NCBI GenBank assembly: GCA_038254525.1
Contig: JBBSGC010000005.1
Location: forward strand, 1 to 37,180
Length of the DNA stretch: 37,180 nt
From: JBBSGC01 sp038254525
GTDB lineage: Bacteria; Actinomycetota; Actinomycetes; Propionibacteriales; Nocardioidaceae
Direction of reading: 5' to 3'
Shown here: positions 1 to 8,497 of the stretch, piece after piece
Position numbering within the stretch: position 1 is the first letter of the stretch
Layout: every line of letters begins with the position of its first letter
Notes under the pieces: model-generated
What the model saw: the letters and a program-made list of their open reading frames with translations, nothing else
Database searches by the model: none
What the model was told of the DNA's origin: nothing
Made by a program: the position numbers and the translations under genes

Positions 1-473
1 AGACCGAGGTGCGCACCGGGCCAGAACTCACCGGCGTTGAGCTTGGCCGCCGACATGGCGATCCTTCCGGCCAGCGTGGGGTCGATCACCACGTCACCTT
101 CCATGACCCGGCGCAGCTGTCCGACCAGCTCAGCACCGTCCACCCGTTTCAGCACGTAGCCCGAGGCGTCGACGCGCAGGGCCTGGTAGAGGTACTGCTC
201 GTCGTCGTAGACGGTCAGGAACACCACCCGAATGGCCGGGTCGAGCGCCTTCACCTGCCGGCACAGGTCCAGTCCGCTGTCCTTGCCCAGTCGGATGTCG
301 CACAAGATGACGTCGGGGCGCTGCTCGGCCACGGTGGCAAGCGCATCCGCGAGATCGGTGGCGGTTCCGACAACCTCGACGTCACCGGCGAAGTGGGACA
401 ACATCGCGTCGACGCCGTGCAGGACCATCTCATGGTCGTCGACCATGACGACCCGGATCACCGGCTCAGCCAT
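1..473 (-). CDS. Response regulator, receiver domain (3' end outside window)
   Basis: The reverse strand encodes at least 157 residues from the ATG at 473 with no stop before the window edge. The receiver domain is complete: acidic pair D12-D13 in VMVDDHE, phospho-acceptor D59 in ILCDIRLGK, T86 in FLTVYDD and K108 in GYVLKRV. This is the pattern of NarL/FixJ-type regulators, in which a partner histidine kinase phosphorylates the Asp and a C-terminal LuxR-type helix-turn-helix binds DNA. The output domain lies beyond base 1, so that part is inferred. It is divergent from the phosphoribulokinase gene across about 150 bases. A kinase partner is not in view. Confidence 0.9.
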   Translation of the reverse strand, partial: MAEPVIRVVMVDDHEMVLHGVDAMLSHFAGDVEVVGTATDLADALATVAEQRPDVILCDIRLGKDSGLDLCRQVKALDPAIRVVFLTVYDDEQYLYQALRVDASGYVLKRVDGAELVGQLRRVMEGDVVIDPTLAGRIAMSAAKLNAGEFWPGAHLG

Positions 474-624
474 GCGGTCAGCGTAGGTCCAAACAACGGC
501 GGCTTCGCGTCGCCGGCCAGGGACCGTTGCCGGTCACCACCGGGTCCACCCGTTGGGGTGATCCGAGCAGGCGGCCGACAGGGTGTGCTGACTGGGCCCC
601 GATCTGGCTCGAGAGCAGGTGACC

Positions 625-1578
625 ATGCCGGACAAGATCCTGAAGATGACGCGATCTGACACCGACAGTCCGTCGCGACCGGTGATGATGGCCATCGGCG
701 GTGACTCCGCGGCCGGCAAGACCACGCTCTCCGAAGGACTCGTCGATGCCGTCGGAGCCGACCGGTGCCTGTCGATCTGCGTCGACGACTATCACAAGTT
801 CGACCGGTTCGAGCGCCAGAGCCTCCCGTTCACACCGCTGCACCCGGACTGCAACTACATCGACATCATGGAGCAGCACCTGCAGCTGCTGGCCCTGGGG
901 CGGCCCATTCTGAAGCCGGTCTACGACCATGCGACGGGGACCTTCACCCGTCCCGAGTACGTAGCGCCCAAAGACTTCGTGATCGTCGAGGGACTCCACC
1001 CGCTGTCCACCAAGCTGACCCGGGCATGCTTCGACGTGACCGTGTTCCTGGACCCTCCCGAGGAGGTGCGGCAGGAGTGGAAGATCAAGCGGGACTGCAC
1101 CAAGCGCGGCTACACAGCGGAGCAGGTCCGTGCGGAGCTGGAGCGTCGGGAGCCGGAGTCGGAGGAGTTCATCCGCTCCCAGCGCCGCTTCGCCGACATC
1201 GTCGTGAGCTTCGCGCCGATCCCCGGCCGCCAGGACCCGCCCGGAACACCGTTGTCGGCCGAGCTTCTCCTTCGACCGACGATCCAGCACCCGGCCTTGA
1301 GTAACGTGCTGACCGACGACCACCGCACCGCCATGCACCTGAAGATCATGCGCGACAAGGACGGCACGCCCACCGACTGTCTGCACGTGCACGGACATGC
1401 CTCCACCGAGGAGGCCCGCCACCTCGAGAAGGTGATCTGGGAGGAGCTGAACATCTCCGGCGGGCCGCCCGAGGGGATCGGCGTGATCGACTCCGGTGCG
1501 CGGAGCGAACCACTAGCGCTCACCCAGCTGATCCTGCTCTACCACCTGCTGCAGACCAACGAGGCCAACGCACGCTGA
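625..1578 (+). CDS. prk: Phosphoribulokinase (class II-like)
   Basis: About 317 residues. A P-loop GDSAAGKT lies at residues 26-33, followed by VDDYHKFDR near 53-61, the PRK signature region with the catalytic Asp, then PVYDHATG, VIVEGLHP and WKIKRD, all shared with the cyanobacterial/plant PRK class. The enzyme would phosphorylate ribulose 5-phosphate with ATP in the cytoplasm. The cysteine that cyanobacterial and plant PRKs carry in the P-loop for redox control is replaced (SAAGK), so thioredoxin regulation is unlikely. I chose ATG 625 because AGCAGG lies six bases upstream; GTG 619 is also in frame. No RuBisCO gene is in the window. It faces the endonuclease-family gene convergently with 24 bases between stops. 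Confidence 0.88.
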   Translation: MPDKILKMTRSDTDSPSRPVMMAIGGDSAAGKTTLSEGLVDAVGADRCLSICVDDYHKFDRFERQSLPFTPLHPDCNYIDIMEQHLQLLALGRPILKPVYDHATGTFTRPEYVAPKDFVIVEGLHPLSTKLTRACFDVTVFLDPPEEVRQEWKIKRDCTKRGYTAEQVRAELERREPESEEFIRSQRRFADIVVSFAPIPGRQDPPGTPLSAELLLRPTIQHPALSNVLTDDHRTAMHLKIMRDKDGTPTDCLHVHGHASTEEARHLEKVIWEELNISGGPPEGIGVIDSGARSEPLALTQLILLYHLLQTNEANAR

Positions 1579-1602
1579 GCTTCGCCGTGGCTGCCCGCTG
1601 CC

Positions 1603-2364
1603 TCAGTCGGCCAGGTCGACAGTCAGCGCGCAGTGGTCGGACACCGGCAACCGATGGGCCTCGCCAGGTGCGGCGGCCCGCAGCCCGCGCGCCAAGATGT
1701 GGTCGATCTGCCGACGTGGCTGGTCCACCGGGAACGTCAGCGAGGTGGCCAGCGGCCGCAAGGCGGTGGCCCGGACGGCCTGGCGAGCCGGCAGGTTCAG
1801 GTCACCCATGACCACGACGGGCCCACGGTGCGAGCTCCAAGTGCGCCGCAAGCGACGCAGCTGCACGACGTTCCAGACCGGCAGGAACGACAGATGGGTC
1901 GTCACGACCAACAGCGGTCCCGACGGGGCCAGCACGGTTGCGCCCACACCGACCCGGGCCTCGTCCCGTACGAGCTTCGGACGTAGTCGACCTCCTCCCC
2001 ACCTGGGCACGGGCACCGGCAGCACGGGTAGCCGCCGAACCTGCCAGTCCGCCACCGGGTAGCGGGAGAGCAGCGCGATGCCGTAGTTCGCCGTGCCCGG
2101 CTCCTCCTGACCGGTCGCCGGCCGCCACGCGGTGCCCGGCGTACCGGACAGCGCCGCGACGAAGCGGTAGGTGGTCGCTCCCATCGCTTCGGCAGCCACC
2201 TTCGTCAGGTCGGCTCCCAGCGAGCGCGGTTGGTCGCGGTCCACCTCTTGTAACGCGAGCACATCGGCGTCCAACGTCCGGACCGCTTCGGCGAAGCGGC
2301 CCAGGTCCACCCGCTCGTCGGACGGTGAGCGTCCGTGCTGGATGTTGAAGGTCGCCAGCCGCAT
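1603..2364 (-). CDS. Endonuclease/exonuclease/phosphatase family protein
   Basis: 253 residues with the EEP fold signatures in order: MRLATFNIQHG at the N-terminus, LALQEVDRDQPRS (metal-binding Glu) near residues 38-50, NYGIALLSRYP, VVTTHLSF, VVMGDLNLPA (Asp and Asn of the active site), and RQIDHILARG with VSDHCAL at the C-terminus (catalytic His). Family members hydrolyse phosphodiester bonds in nucleic acids, phospholipids or phosphoinositides; the substrate cannot be told from sequence. There is no signal peptide or membrane segment, so it is probably cytoplasmic. It is a single gene, convergent with prk. Confidence 0.9.
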   Translation of the reverse strand: MRLATFNIQHGRSPSDERVDLGRFAEAVRTLDADVLALQEVDRDQPRSLGADLTKVAAEAMGATTYRFVAALSGTPGTAWRPATGQEEPGTANYGIALLSRYPVADWQVRRLPVLPVPVPRWGGGRLRPKLVRDEARVGVGATVLAPSGPLLVVTTHLSFLPVWNVVQLRRLRRTWSSHRGPVVVMGDLNLPARQAVRATALRPLATSLTFPVDQPRRQIDHILARGLRAAAPGEAHRLPVSDHCALTVDLAD

Positions 2365-2383
2365 CCGGCCAGTTTGCCGGTTC

Positions 2384-2407
2384 GCTCGTCGCTCGTCGCT
2401 CGTCGCT
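2384..2407. repeat. Short tandem repeat, 7-bp unit
   Basis: GCTCGTC is repeated three times plus three bases just upstream of the endonuclease-family start codon. It is short and may be slippage in GC-rich DNA; no function is suggested. Confidence 0.6.
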
Positions 2408-2428
2408 GACGGTTCGCGAGGCCCGCCT

Positions 2429-2497
2429 ACCTAGGCGAAGGACTCCCGTGGCGGCGCCGACTAGGTAAGCAGCCCTTCCCCACGGTGTCGTGGTGAC
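2429..2497. repeat. Dispersed palindromic repeat, copy 1
   Basis: This intergenic stretch holds a palindrome CGCCTACCTAGGCG and then, at 2467-2495, a 29-base segment that recurs at 26879-26907 with one mismatch (it includes GCAGCCCTTCCCCACGG). The end of the segment forms a small inverted repeat CCACGG/TCGTGG. Between the endonuclease-family and Kelch genes it could act as a transcription terminator or be a REP-like repeat. Confidence 0.6.
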
Positions 2498-2514
2498 GGC
2501 GGGGCTTGTGGGGC

Positions 2515-3546
2515 TCAGCCCGAGGAGGGCAGCGTCAGGCGCAGCACCCGGCCGGTCAGCGAGGGCGTCTCACCGCCCAGCAGGTAGGCGGTGTCGCCGG
2601 CTGCATAGGCACCGGCGTCGCTGACCGCGTACGGCAACTGCCCGGCGCGCGTCACGGCACCCGTCGACGGGTCAACCCACCACAGACCAGCAGTCATGGA
2701 GGTGGAGCTGGTGCGGCCGCCGGCCAGCAGGATCCGGCCGTCCATCCAGAAGGCCGCGGCGTGCCCGAGCGCAAGGGGCAGCCGGCCCACGACGCGGACC
2801 CGGCCGGTGGCCAGGTCCAGCCGCTGGACGGCGTCGACCATCGACCCGTCGCGCTCACCACCGAGCACCCACACCGCGTGACCGGCGGTCACCACGGCGG
2901 GATAGCGCACGGGCACCGGCAGCCGGCCCACGACGGAGAAGCTACGGCCGTCGCCGCTGGCCAGGACCGACGCCTGGGTGGTCACCCCGTCATAGCCACC
3001 GACCACGACGCATCGGCCACCTGCCAGCGTCGCTACCAGGTCCGACCGCGACTGCGGCAGGTGCCCGACCACGCTCCACCCGCCGTGCGGCGCAAGCTCC
3101 TGCACGGCTGACTGCTCGGTCGCGTTGCCGCCACCGACCACGAGCGCCTGACCGTGCAGGCGCACTCCTGAGGCGTCGTGCACCGCGACCGCGAGCGCCG
3201 GCAGGCGAGTCACCAACCCGTTGCCGAGGTCCAGCCGGTAGGTGGCCGCGGTGGAGCGATCGCCCGCAACCAGGCCGCCGGCGACGACCACTCGGCGGCC
3301 ATGACCGACCACGACCTCGCGGGCGAGGGACTCCGGCAGCGACCAGCCGGTCGCCGACACCTGGACCCGGGCGGGCGAGGTCGCAGATCCCGGCGGGGTC
3401 GGCGCCGAGGAGCTCGGCGCCCGTGGCGCCGGTGAGGACGTGTCCGTCGTGAGGCGCGCTGGTGGCGGTGCCGCCGTCGGCCCAGCGACCAGGCTGCAGC
3501 CGGCGAGCAGCCCCGCCAGGGCCGCTGCCAGCGCGCCGGCCCTCAC
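2515..3546 (-). CDS. Kelch-repeat lipoprotein
   Basis: 343 residues starting at GTG 3546, whose GTGA overlaps the stop of the upstream propeller gene. The N-terminus RAGALAAALAGLLAGCS is a lipoprotein signal ending in a lipobox, so the mature protein should be anchored at C17 to the outer face of the membrane. A Thr/Pro/Ser-rich linker follows, then about five to six Kelch-type blades with VVVGG, VLGGE, LLAGGRT and LLGGE turns. Such propellers bind proteins or sugars or carry catalysis; the ligand is unknown. A longer reading upstream of GTG 3546 overlaps the neighbouring gene in another frame and is not convincing. Confidence 0.85.
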   Translation of the reverse strand: MRAGALAAALAGLLAGCSLVAGPTAAPPPARLTTDTSSPAPRAPSSSAPTPPGSATSPARVQVSATGWSLPESLAREVVVGHGRRVVVAGGLVAGDRSTAATYRLDLGNGLVTRLPALAVAVHDASGVRLHGQALVVGGGNATEQSAVQELAPHGGWSVVGHLPQSRSDLVATLAGGRCVVVGGYDGVTTQASVLASGDGRSFSVVGRLPVPVRYPAVVTAGHAVWVLGGERDGSMVDAVQRLDLATGRVRVVGRLPLALGHAAAFWMDGRILLAGGRTSSTSMTAGLWWVDPSTGAVTRAGQLPYAVSDAGAYAAGDTAYLLGGETPSLTGRVLRLTLPSSG

Positions 3547-4748
3547 CGCATGTTTCCGGTGTGCCCAAGGGAGTAGCGGCCCGGCACCGGCCAGACCGCG
3601 AGCCCGTGCGGGCTGCCGCCGACCGGGAGCCGCGCCACCAGCGTGCCGCGCCGGGTGTCGAAGCCGTAGACCACGCCGTCGTATCGCCCGGACACCCACA
3701 ACATCGAGCCGTCGGCCGACACCGCGCCCATGTCGGGGCTGCCGCCTCCGGGGATCGTCCAGGTGTCCACGATCCGGCGCTCGGCGAACGAGACCACGCT
3801 GATCTTGCCGGCTCCGCGGTCCGAGACGTAGAGCTGCCGCCCGTCGCGGCTCGGCATCAGGCCGTGGGGCATGTGTGGCGTGGCGATGCGTCCCACGCGT
3901 ACGAATCTCTGGGCGTCGACGAGCTGCAGCCGGTCTCGGCCCATCACGGCTACGTAGAAGGTCGTGCCGTCGGGGGAGATCCGCACATCCTGCGGCATGC
4001 TCGTCGCGCCGAGGTCGATGCTGCCGAGTAGCCGGTGCGTCAGCGTGGAGATCTTCAGCAACGTCCCGGAGAACTCACAGGTGACGACGAAGAACCGTCC
4101 GTTGGCCGAGAAGTCGAGGTGGTTGGGGCCGACGCACCCCCGGTACTGCCTGCCCGGAGGCCCCTGGAACGTGTGCGGGTCGACGTAGCGGATCGCGTCG
4201 TGCTGCTCGACCATGACCACCGCGCGCCGGCCGTCAGGCGTGAAGTAGACGTTGTAGGGGCGGCGAACCGGGATCCGCCGCTCCACGCGCGCGGTGCGCG
4301 GGTTGATGGCGACCAGCCGGTCAGCTGCGCTGGCGTCGGCATAGAGCGTGCGCAGGTCGTACGACGGGTTCACGTGCTGGGAGAGCGTCCCGGACCGGAT
4401 GATCCGTACCACCTTGTGCGTGCGCTGGCTGATCACCGTGGTGGTGCTGCCAGCGGAGTCGGGGACGTAGAGGTACGCCGGGTCCCGGGCGACCTTGGGG
4501 TCCAGCATGCCGGCGCGGGTGCCGGCATAGACGTCGTTGCCGATGGCCGGCGGCATCCCGGGCAGCGGATGCCGAAACGGTGGCGCGACCGCTGGCGGCG
4601 TCGCGGTCGGCGACGGCTTCGGAGTTGCCGAGCTGCCGACGGACGGGGAGCTCGGCTCAGGAGGGGTCGCGTGGATCTCGTCCTCGGCGCATCCTTGCAG
4701 GGCGACCAGCAGCAGGCCGAGGACGGCGCTCGTGCGTAGAGCGTGCAC
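3543..4748 (-). CDS. YVTN-type beta-propeller lipoprotein
   Basis: 401 residues from GTG 4748. The start HALRTSAVLGLLLVALQGC is a signal peptide with a slightly unusual lipobox (LQGC), then a Ser/Pro/Thr-rich linker of about 45 residues and a seven-bladed-type propeller with repeated YVPDSAG, YFTPDGRRAVV, RISPDGTTFYV, YVSDRGAGKISVV and LWVSGRYDGVVYGFDT units. YVTN proteins are extracellular or periplasmic and often fail to reveal their ligand. AGAGAGG lies about 11 bases upstream of the GTG. The stop overlaps the Kelch lipoprotein start by four bases, so the two surface propellers are translationally coupled and probably act together. Confidence 0.87.
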   Translation of the reverse strand: MHALRTSAVLGLLLVALQGCAEDEIHATPPEPSSPSVGSSATPKPSPTATPPAVAPPFRHPLPGMPPAIGNDVYAGTRAGMLDPKVARDPAYLYVPDSAGSTTTVISQRTHKVVRIIRSGTLSQHVNPSYDLRTLYADASAADRLVAINPRTARVERRIPVRRPYNVYFTPDGRRAVVMVEQHDAIRYVDPHTFQGPPGRQYRGCVGPNHLDFSANGRFFVVTCEFSGTLLKISTLTHRLLGSIDLGATSMPQDVRISPDGTTFYVAVMGRDRLQLVDAQRFVRVGRIATPHMPHGLMPSRDGRQLYVSDRGAGKISVVSFAERRIVDTWTIPGGGSPDMGAVSADGSMLWVSGRYDGVVYGFDTRRGTLVARLPVGGSPHGLAVWPVPGRYSLGHTGNMR

Positions 4749-4834
4749 GCAATTGAGCCTCTCTGTGCCGACGCAGCGGCTACCTACGGTAGCCCGCACC
4801 GAGCGACCTTCCTCGCCGACGGGGCCGAGCGCGG

Positions 4835-5626
4835 TCAGGTCGCTCCCGGCAGCCGCTTGTCCTCGGTGACGGCGTTCCCACCGTCGACCACCAGCAGCTG
4901 CCCGGTCAGGTACGACGCCTCGTCGCTGGCCAGGAAGGCAATGCCGGCCGCAACCTCTGCAGGCGTTCCCGAGCGGCCCATCGGCGTCGCCGCGCCCATC
5001 TGGTGCTCCTCGGCCGACACCGAGGGGGTGGCGATCCAACCGGGACACACCGCGTTGACGGTCACACCACGCTGGGCCACCTCGATCGCCAGTGACCGCG
5101 TCATGCCCACCAGGCCGGCCTTGGCCGCGTGGTAGGCGGCGTCGTCGCCGAATGCGGTGACCGGCCCGGAGGTCGACGCCACGTTGACGATCCGGCCGTG
5201 ACCGACCGCCAGCATGGCCGGCAGGACCAGCCGCGTTACGGTCACCGCCGTCAAGAGGTTGCGCTCGACCGAGGCCTGCCAGTGCCGGGCGTCGAGCTCG
5301 AGAAATGCGCCGCCCTCGTCGTCCGGGGCTCCGAGCTGCGTCATGCCGGCGTTGTTGACCAGCACGTCGAGCCGTCCGAAGCGCGTCAGCACGGCGTCGA
5401 CGAGCGCCGCAGCCTCAGCCGGGCGGGTCAGGTCCGCGACGTGGTGGAGCACCTCGACACCTTCATCGGCCAGGCTGCGGGCGCGCTCGGCGATCCGGTC
5501 CGTCGTCGACGTGACCGCCACCGCGGCGCCCATCGCGCCCAGCAGCCGAGCGGTCGCGAAGCCGATCCCACCCGGCCCGCCCGCACCGGTCACCAGGGCG
5601 GTGCGCCCCTGCAGGTCGAAGGTCAT
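4835..5626 (-). CDS. SDR-family oxidoreductase (FabG-like)
   Basis: 263 residues. Classical short-chain dehydrogenase layout: cofactor motif TGAGGPGGIG at residues 13-22, NNAG at 91-94, Ser at 151/153 and the catalytic pair Y165-x3-K169 in YHAAK, then NAVCPGWIATP. The C-terminus SYLTGQLLVVDGG is typical. The T-S-T-T-D segment after beta2 (residues 39-43) suggests possible NADP use, though this is weak. The enzyme would oxidise or reduce an alcohol/ketone substrate that cannot be identified here. The ATG at 5626 fits the family length; upstream in-frame sequence overlaps the divergent gene region. Confidence 0.9.
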   Translation of the reverse strand: MTFDLQGRTALVTGAGGPGGIGFATARLLGAMGAAVAVTSTTDRIAERARSLADEGVEVLHHVADLTRPAEAAALVDAVLTRFGRLDVLVNNAGMTQLGAPDDEGGAFLELDARHWQASVERNLLTAVTVTRLVLPAMLAVGHGRIVNVASTSGPVTAFGDDAAYHAAKAGLVGMTRSLAIEVAQRGVTVNAVCPGWIATPSVSAEEHQMGAATPMGRSGTPAEVAAGIAFLASDEASYLTGQLLVVDGGNAVTEDKRLPGAT

Positions 5627-5706
5627 GGCCGCCGACCGTACAGCCTCGCGTGACCTCCGCTTCCGACGACGGCGGCGAACCCGACCGGCCCGACGTACGG
5701 TGTGGC

Positions 5707-6789
5707 ATGACCGCCGCCTACCGCTGGTGCCTCGTGGGCCTGGGTGTGGCGGTGCTCCTGGCGCTGCCGACGGTGGTCCGCGTGCTCCCAGTGCAGGACT
5801 CCGCGGTGTCGGCTGCGGCCCTGCTGCAGCGCGTGCAGGCATCCGGCGAGGTCGCCTACTCCGGCTACGCAGAGTCCGACGGCGGTCTGCAGCTGCCGGT
5901 CACCGACTCGTTCTCCGACCTCGCGACGTTGCTGGGCGAACGCAGCCGGCTCCGCGTGTGGTGGCGCGGCGGCGACGACTGGCGCGTCGACTCGTTGGCC
6001 ACTACTGGTGAGACCGACCTGATCCGGTCCGGCGCCGTTCTCACCACCTGGCAGTACGAGGCGAACCGGGTCACCACCAGCGTCGACCCGCCGGTCCGGC
6101 TGCCCCGCAGCTCCGACCTGGTGCCCGCCGTGCTGGGCCGCAGGCTGCTCAGCGAGGCGACCCCGCAGGAGGTGAGCCGGATCCCGGCCGAGGAGGTGGC
6201 GGGACGCGATGCGCCCGGTCTGCGGCTCACACCCAGCGACCCACAGTCGACCGTCGCCCGGGTGGACGTCTGGGTCGACGACGCCACCGGCGTGGCGCTG
6301 AAGGTGGCCCTCTACGGTGCGGACTCCGCCGACCCCGCAGTGAGCAGCGCCTTTCTGGACTTCTCGACGGCTCCGCCGCCCGCCGCCGCCACCGCCTTCA
6401 CGCCCCCGCCGGGCGCCGAGCGACGCACCGAGGACGCCGTCGACATCGCTGCCGCGGCGAACCAGTTCGCTCCCGTCCGGCCCCCGGCGACGCTGGCCGG
6501 CCTGCAGCGGCGGACCGGCCCCGACCTGGGCGCGGTCGGCGAGTACGGCCGGGGAGTGACACTCCTGGTGGCGATCCCACTCTGGGACGACGCGGCCAAC
6601 CGGTTGCGGGACCAGCTCAGCACGACGCCGGGCGCACGGATCCGGCCAGGTGGCACCGGCCTGACGATCGGGCCTGTCTCCTTGCTGCTGACCGACGGCG
6701 GTCCCAGCTGGTTCCTCTCCGGCACGGTCACCGGGCGTACGCTCCGAGTCGCCGGAGCGCAGCTCGCCGGTGTCAGCAGCCCACGATGA
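5707..6789 (+). CDS. Membrane-anchored RseB/LolA-like protein
   Basis: About 360 residues from ATG 5707 (a GTG at 5650 is also in frame). A signal-anchor helix CLVGLGVAVLLALPTVVRVL is followed by an extracytoplasmic domain with GEVAYSGYAES near residues 50-60 and RLRVWWRGGDDWRVD, which resemble the MucB/RseB and LolA half-barrel. In actinobacteria such proteins often sit with ABC exporters. Function is unproven; lipid or lipoprotein binding is a reasonable guess. Its stop overlaps the ATPase start (ATGA), so the three genes 5707-8497 form one coupled operon. Confidence 0.7.
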   Translation: MTAAYRWCLVGLGVAVLLALPTVVRVLPVQDSAVSAAALLQRVQASGEVAYSGYAESDGGLQLPVTDSFSDLATLLGERSRLRVWWRGGDDWRVDSLATTGETDLIRSGAVLTTWQYEANRVTTSVDPPVRLPRSSDLVPAVLGRRLLSEATPQEVSRIPAEEVAGRDAPGLRLTPSDPQSTVARVDVWVDDATGVALKVALYGADSADPAVSSAFLDFSTAPPPAAATAFTPPPGAERRTEDAVDIAAAANQFAPVRPPATLAGLQRRTGPDLGAVGEYGRGVTLLVAIPLWDDAANRLRDQLSTTPGARIRPGGTGLTIGPVSLLLTDGGPSWFLSGTVTGRTLRVAGAQLAGVSSPR

Positions 6790-7694
6790 TCCGGACCAGC
6801 CGGCTGACGAAACGCTTCGGCCCGGTGCTCGCCGTCGACGGCGTCGACCTCGACGTCCGCGAGGGCGACATCTATGGCTTCCTGGGCGCCAACGGGTCAG
6901 GCAAGACCACGACCGTACGCATGCTGCTCGGGTTGGTGCTCGCCACCTCCGGGGAGATGCAGGTGCTCGGACAGCCCATGCCCAAGGCGGCCCGCTCGGT
7001 GCTGCCGCAGGTGGGGGCGCTCGTCGAGGGACCTGCCGCCTACGGGCACCTGTCGGGGAGGACCAACCTCGCTCTGGTCGACGCGATGGGCCCTGGCGGT
7101 CCGTCCCGGACCAGGGGCAGCCGGATCGACGACGTCCTCGAGCAGGTCGGGCTCGCCGACGTAGGGCGGCGGAAGGTCGGCGCGTACTCCCTGGGGATGC
7201 GACAACGGCTCGGCCTCGCCGCGGCCCTGCTGCGCACCCCGCGGCTGCTCGTGCTCGACGAGCCGACCAACGGGCTGGACCCGCAGGGGATCCGCGAGAT
7301 CCGCGGACTGCTGCTGGGCCTGCACGAGCGGGGCACCACGATCTTCTTGTCCAGCCACCTGCTGGCCGAGGTCGAGCAGCTGTGCACGCGCGTCGGGGTC
7401 CTCGACCGCGGCCGGCTGGTGCTGCAGGACGAGCTCGCGACCCTGCGCGCTCCGACGGGGCGCACGCTCGTCCGGACACCCGATGTCGAGACCGCCCGGG
7501 CACTGCTCGACGGCCAGGTCGAGCAGCGCTTCGCCGACCGGCTGCTCGTGCGGGTCCCCGACGCGGCGGCGCTCAACGCCCGCCTCGTCCACGCGGGCGT
7601 GCGGGTCACCGAGCTGGGACCCGAACGTTGGACACTCGAGCAGGTCGTGCTGGCGGCGACCGAGACGGACCAGGGCGCCGGGCGGCCGGCATGA
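6786..7694 (+). CDS. ABC transporter ATP-binding protein
   Basis: 302 residues with a complete nucleotide-binding domain: Walker A GANGSGKT at 34-41, ABC signature YSLGMRQ at 134-140, Walker B LLVLDEPTNGLDP at 154-166 and the switch His in SSHLLAE (H191). The C-terminal 90 residues form the extra domain seen in drug- and bacitracin-type exporters (CcmA/BcrA class). It would power export by the adjacent permease at the cytoplasmic face. Start and stop both overlap neighbours by ATGA. Confidence 0.95.
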   Translation: MIRTSRLTKRFGPVLAVDGVDLDVREGDIYGFLGANGSGKTTTVRMLLGLVLATSGEMQVLGQPMPKAARSVLPQVGALVEGPAAYGHLSGRTNLALVDAMGPGGPSRTRGSRIDDVLEQVGLADVGRRKVGAYSLGMRQRLGLAAALLRTPRLLVLDEPTNGLDPQGIREIRGLLLGLHERGTTIFLSSHLLAEVEQLCTRVGVLDRGRLVLQDELATLRAPTGRTLVRTPDVETARALLDGQVEQRFADRLLVRVPDAAALNARLVHAGVRVTELGPERWTLEQVVLAATETDQGAGRPA

Positions 7695-8497
7695 TCGCGG
7701 TCGAGCTGCGCAAAATGCTCCGCCGGCCGCGCACCTGGGTGACCATCGTCCTGCTGGACGCGCTGCCGACGCTGGTCGCCGTCCTGCTGGCGCTCACCGA
7801 CCTTGGTCCCCGCCCGGGCACCGGACCGGCCTTCCTGTCGGCCGTGCTGTCTGACGGCACGCTGTTCCCGCTGGCGGCGCTGGCGATCGTGCTGCCGTTG
7901 TTCCTGCCGGTGGCGGTGGCCGTCATCGCCGGTGACTCGATCGCCGGAGAGGCGGCGACCGGCACGCTGCGCTACGTGCTCGTCCGGCCGGTCGGCCGGA
8001 CCCGGTTGCTCACCGCCAAGCTGGTCAGCGTGATCGCCTTCGTGCTCATCGCGGTGCTGGTCGTGGCCGGCACCGCCTACCTGGTCGGGCACCTGCTGCT
8101 CGGCAACCAGCCACTCGCGAGCAGCGTCTCGGGGACGTCGCTCACCCCGCAGCAGGTGCTCGAGCGGACTCTGCTCTCGATCGGCTACGTCACCTTGTCG
8201 ATGCTCGGCGTCGCCGCGCTGGCGCTGTTCCTCTCGACGACGACCGACTCCGCGCTGGCCGCGGCGCTGGGCGCCCTGGCGTTCCTCATCGCGTCGTCGC
8301 TGCTGCTCACCCTCGACGCGGCGCACGCGTTGCAGCCGTACCTCCCGACGCGCTACTGGTTGTCGTTCGTCGACCTGTTCCGCGACCCCATCCTGTGGCG
8401 CGACGTCGTGCGGGGCGTGCTGCTGCAAGCCGTCTACGTCGGTGTCTTCCTGGCCGCCGGCTGGGCCAACTTCACCACCAAGGACATCACGAGCTGA
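7691..8497 (+). CDS. ABC-2 type permease
   Basis: 268 residues with six predicted membrane segments, the first ending near residue 33 (TWVTIVLLDALPTLVAVLLA), then LAALAIVLPLFLPVAVAVIA, VIAFVLIAVLVVAGTAYLV, a pair around LSMLGVAALALFL and ALGALAFLIASSLLLTL, and LLQAVYVGVFLAAGWANF. The motif GEAATGTLRYVLVRPVGR after helix 2 is typical of ABC-2 permeases. It pairs with the ATPase, whose stop it overlaps. Its last 11 bases overlap the end of the convergent lipase gene. Confidence 0.92.
   Translation: MIAVELRKMLRRPRTWVTIVLLDALPTLVAVLLALTDLGPRPGTGPAFLSAVLSDGTLFPLAALAIVLPLFLPVAVAVIAGDSIAGEAATGTLRYVLVRPVGRTRLLTAKLVSVIAFVLIAVLVVAGTAYLVGHLLLGNQPLASSVSGTSLTPQQVLERTLLSIGYVTLSMLGVAALALFLSTTTDSALAAALGALAFLIASSLLLTLDAAHALQPYLPTRYWLSFVDLFRDPILWRDVVRGVLLQAVYVGVFLAAGWANFTTKDITS

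Noticed and set aside
9..659. Long forward frame at the left edge
   Set aside because: It is antisense to the response regulator, which has full receiver motifs on the reverse strand.
2384..2407. Possible CRISPR-like repeats
   Set aside because: Only a 7-bp tandem repeat without spacers; no CRISPR array or cas gene is present in the window.
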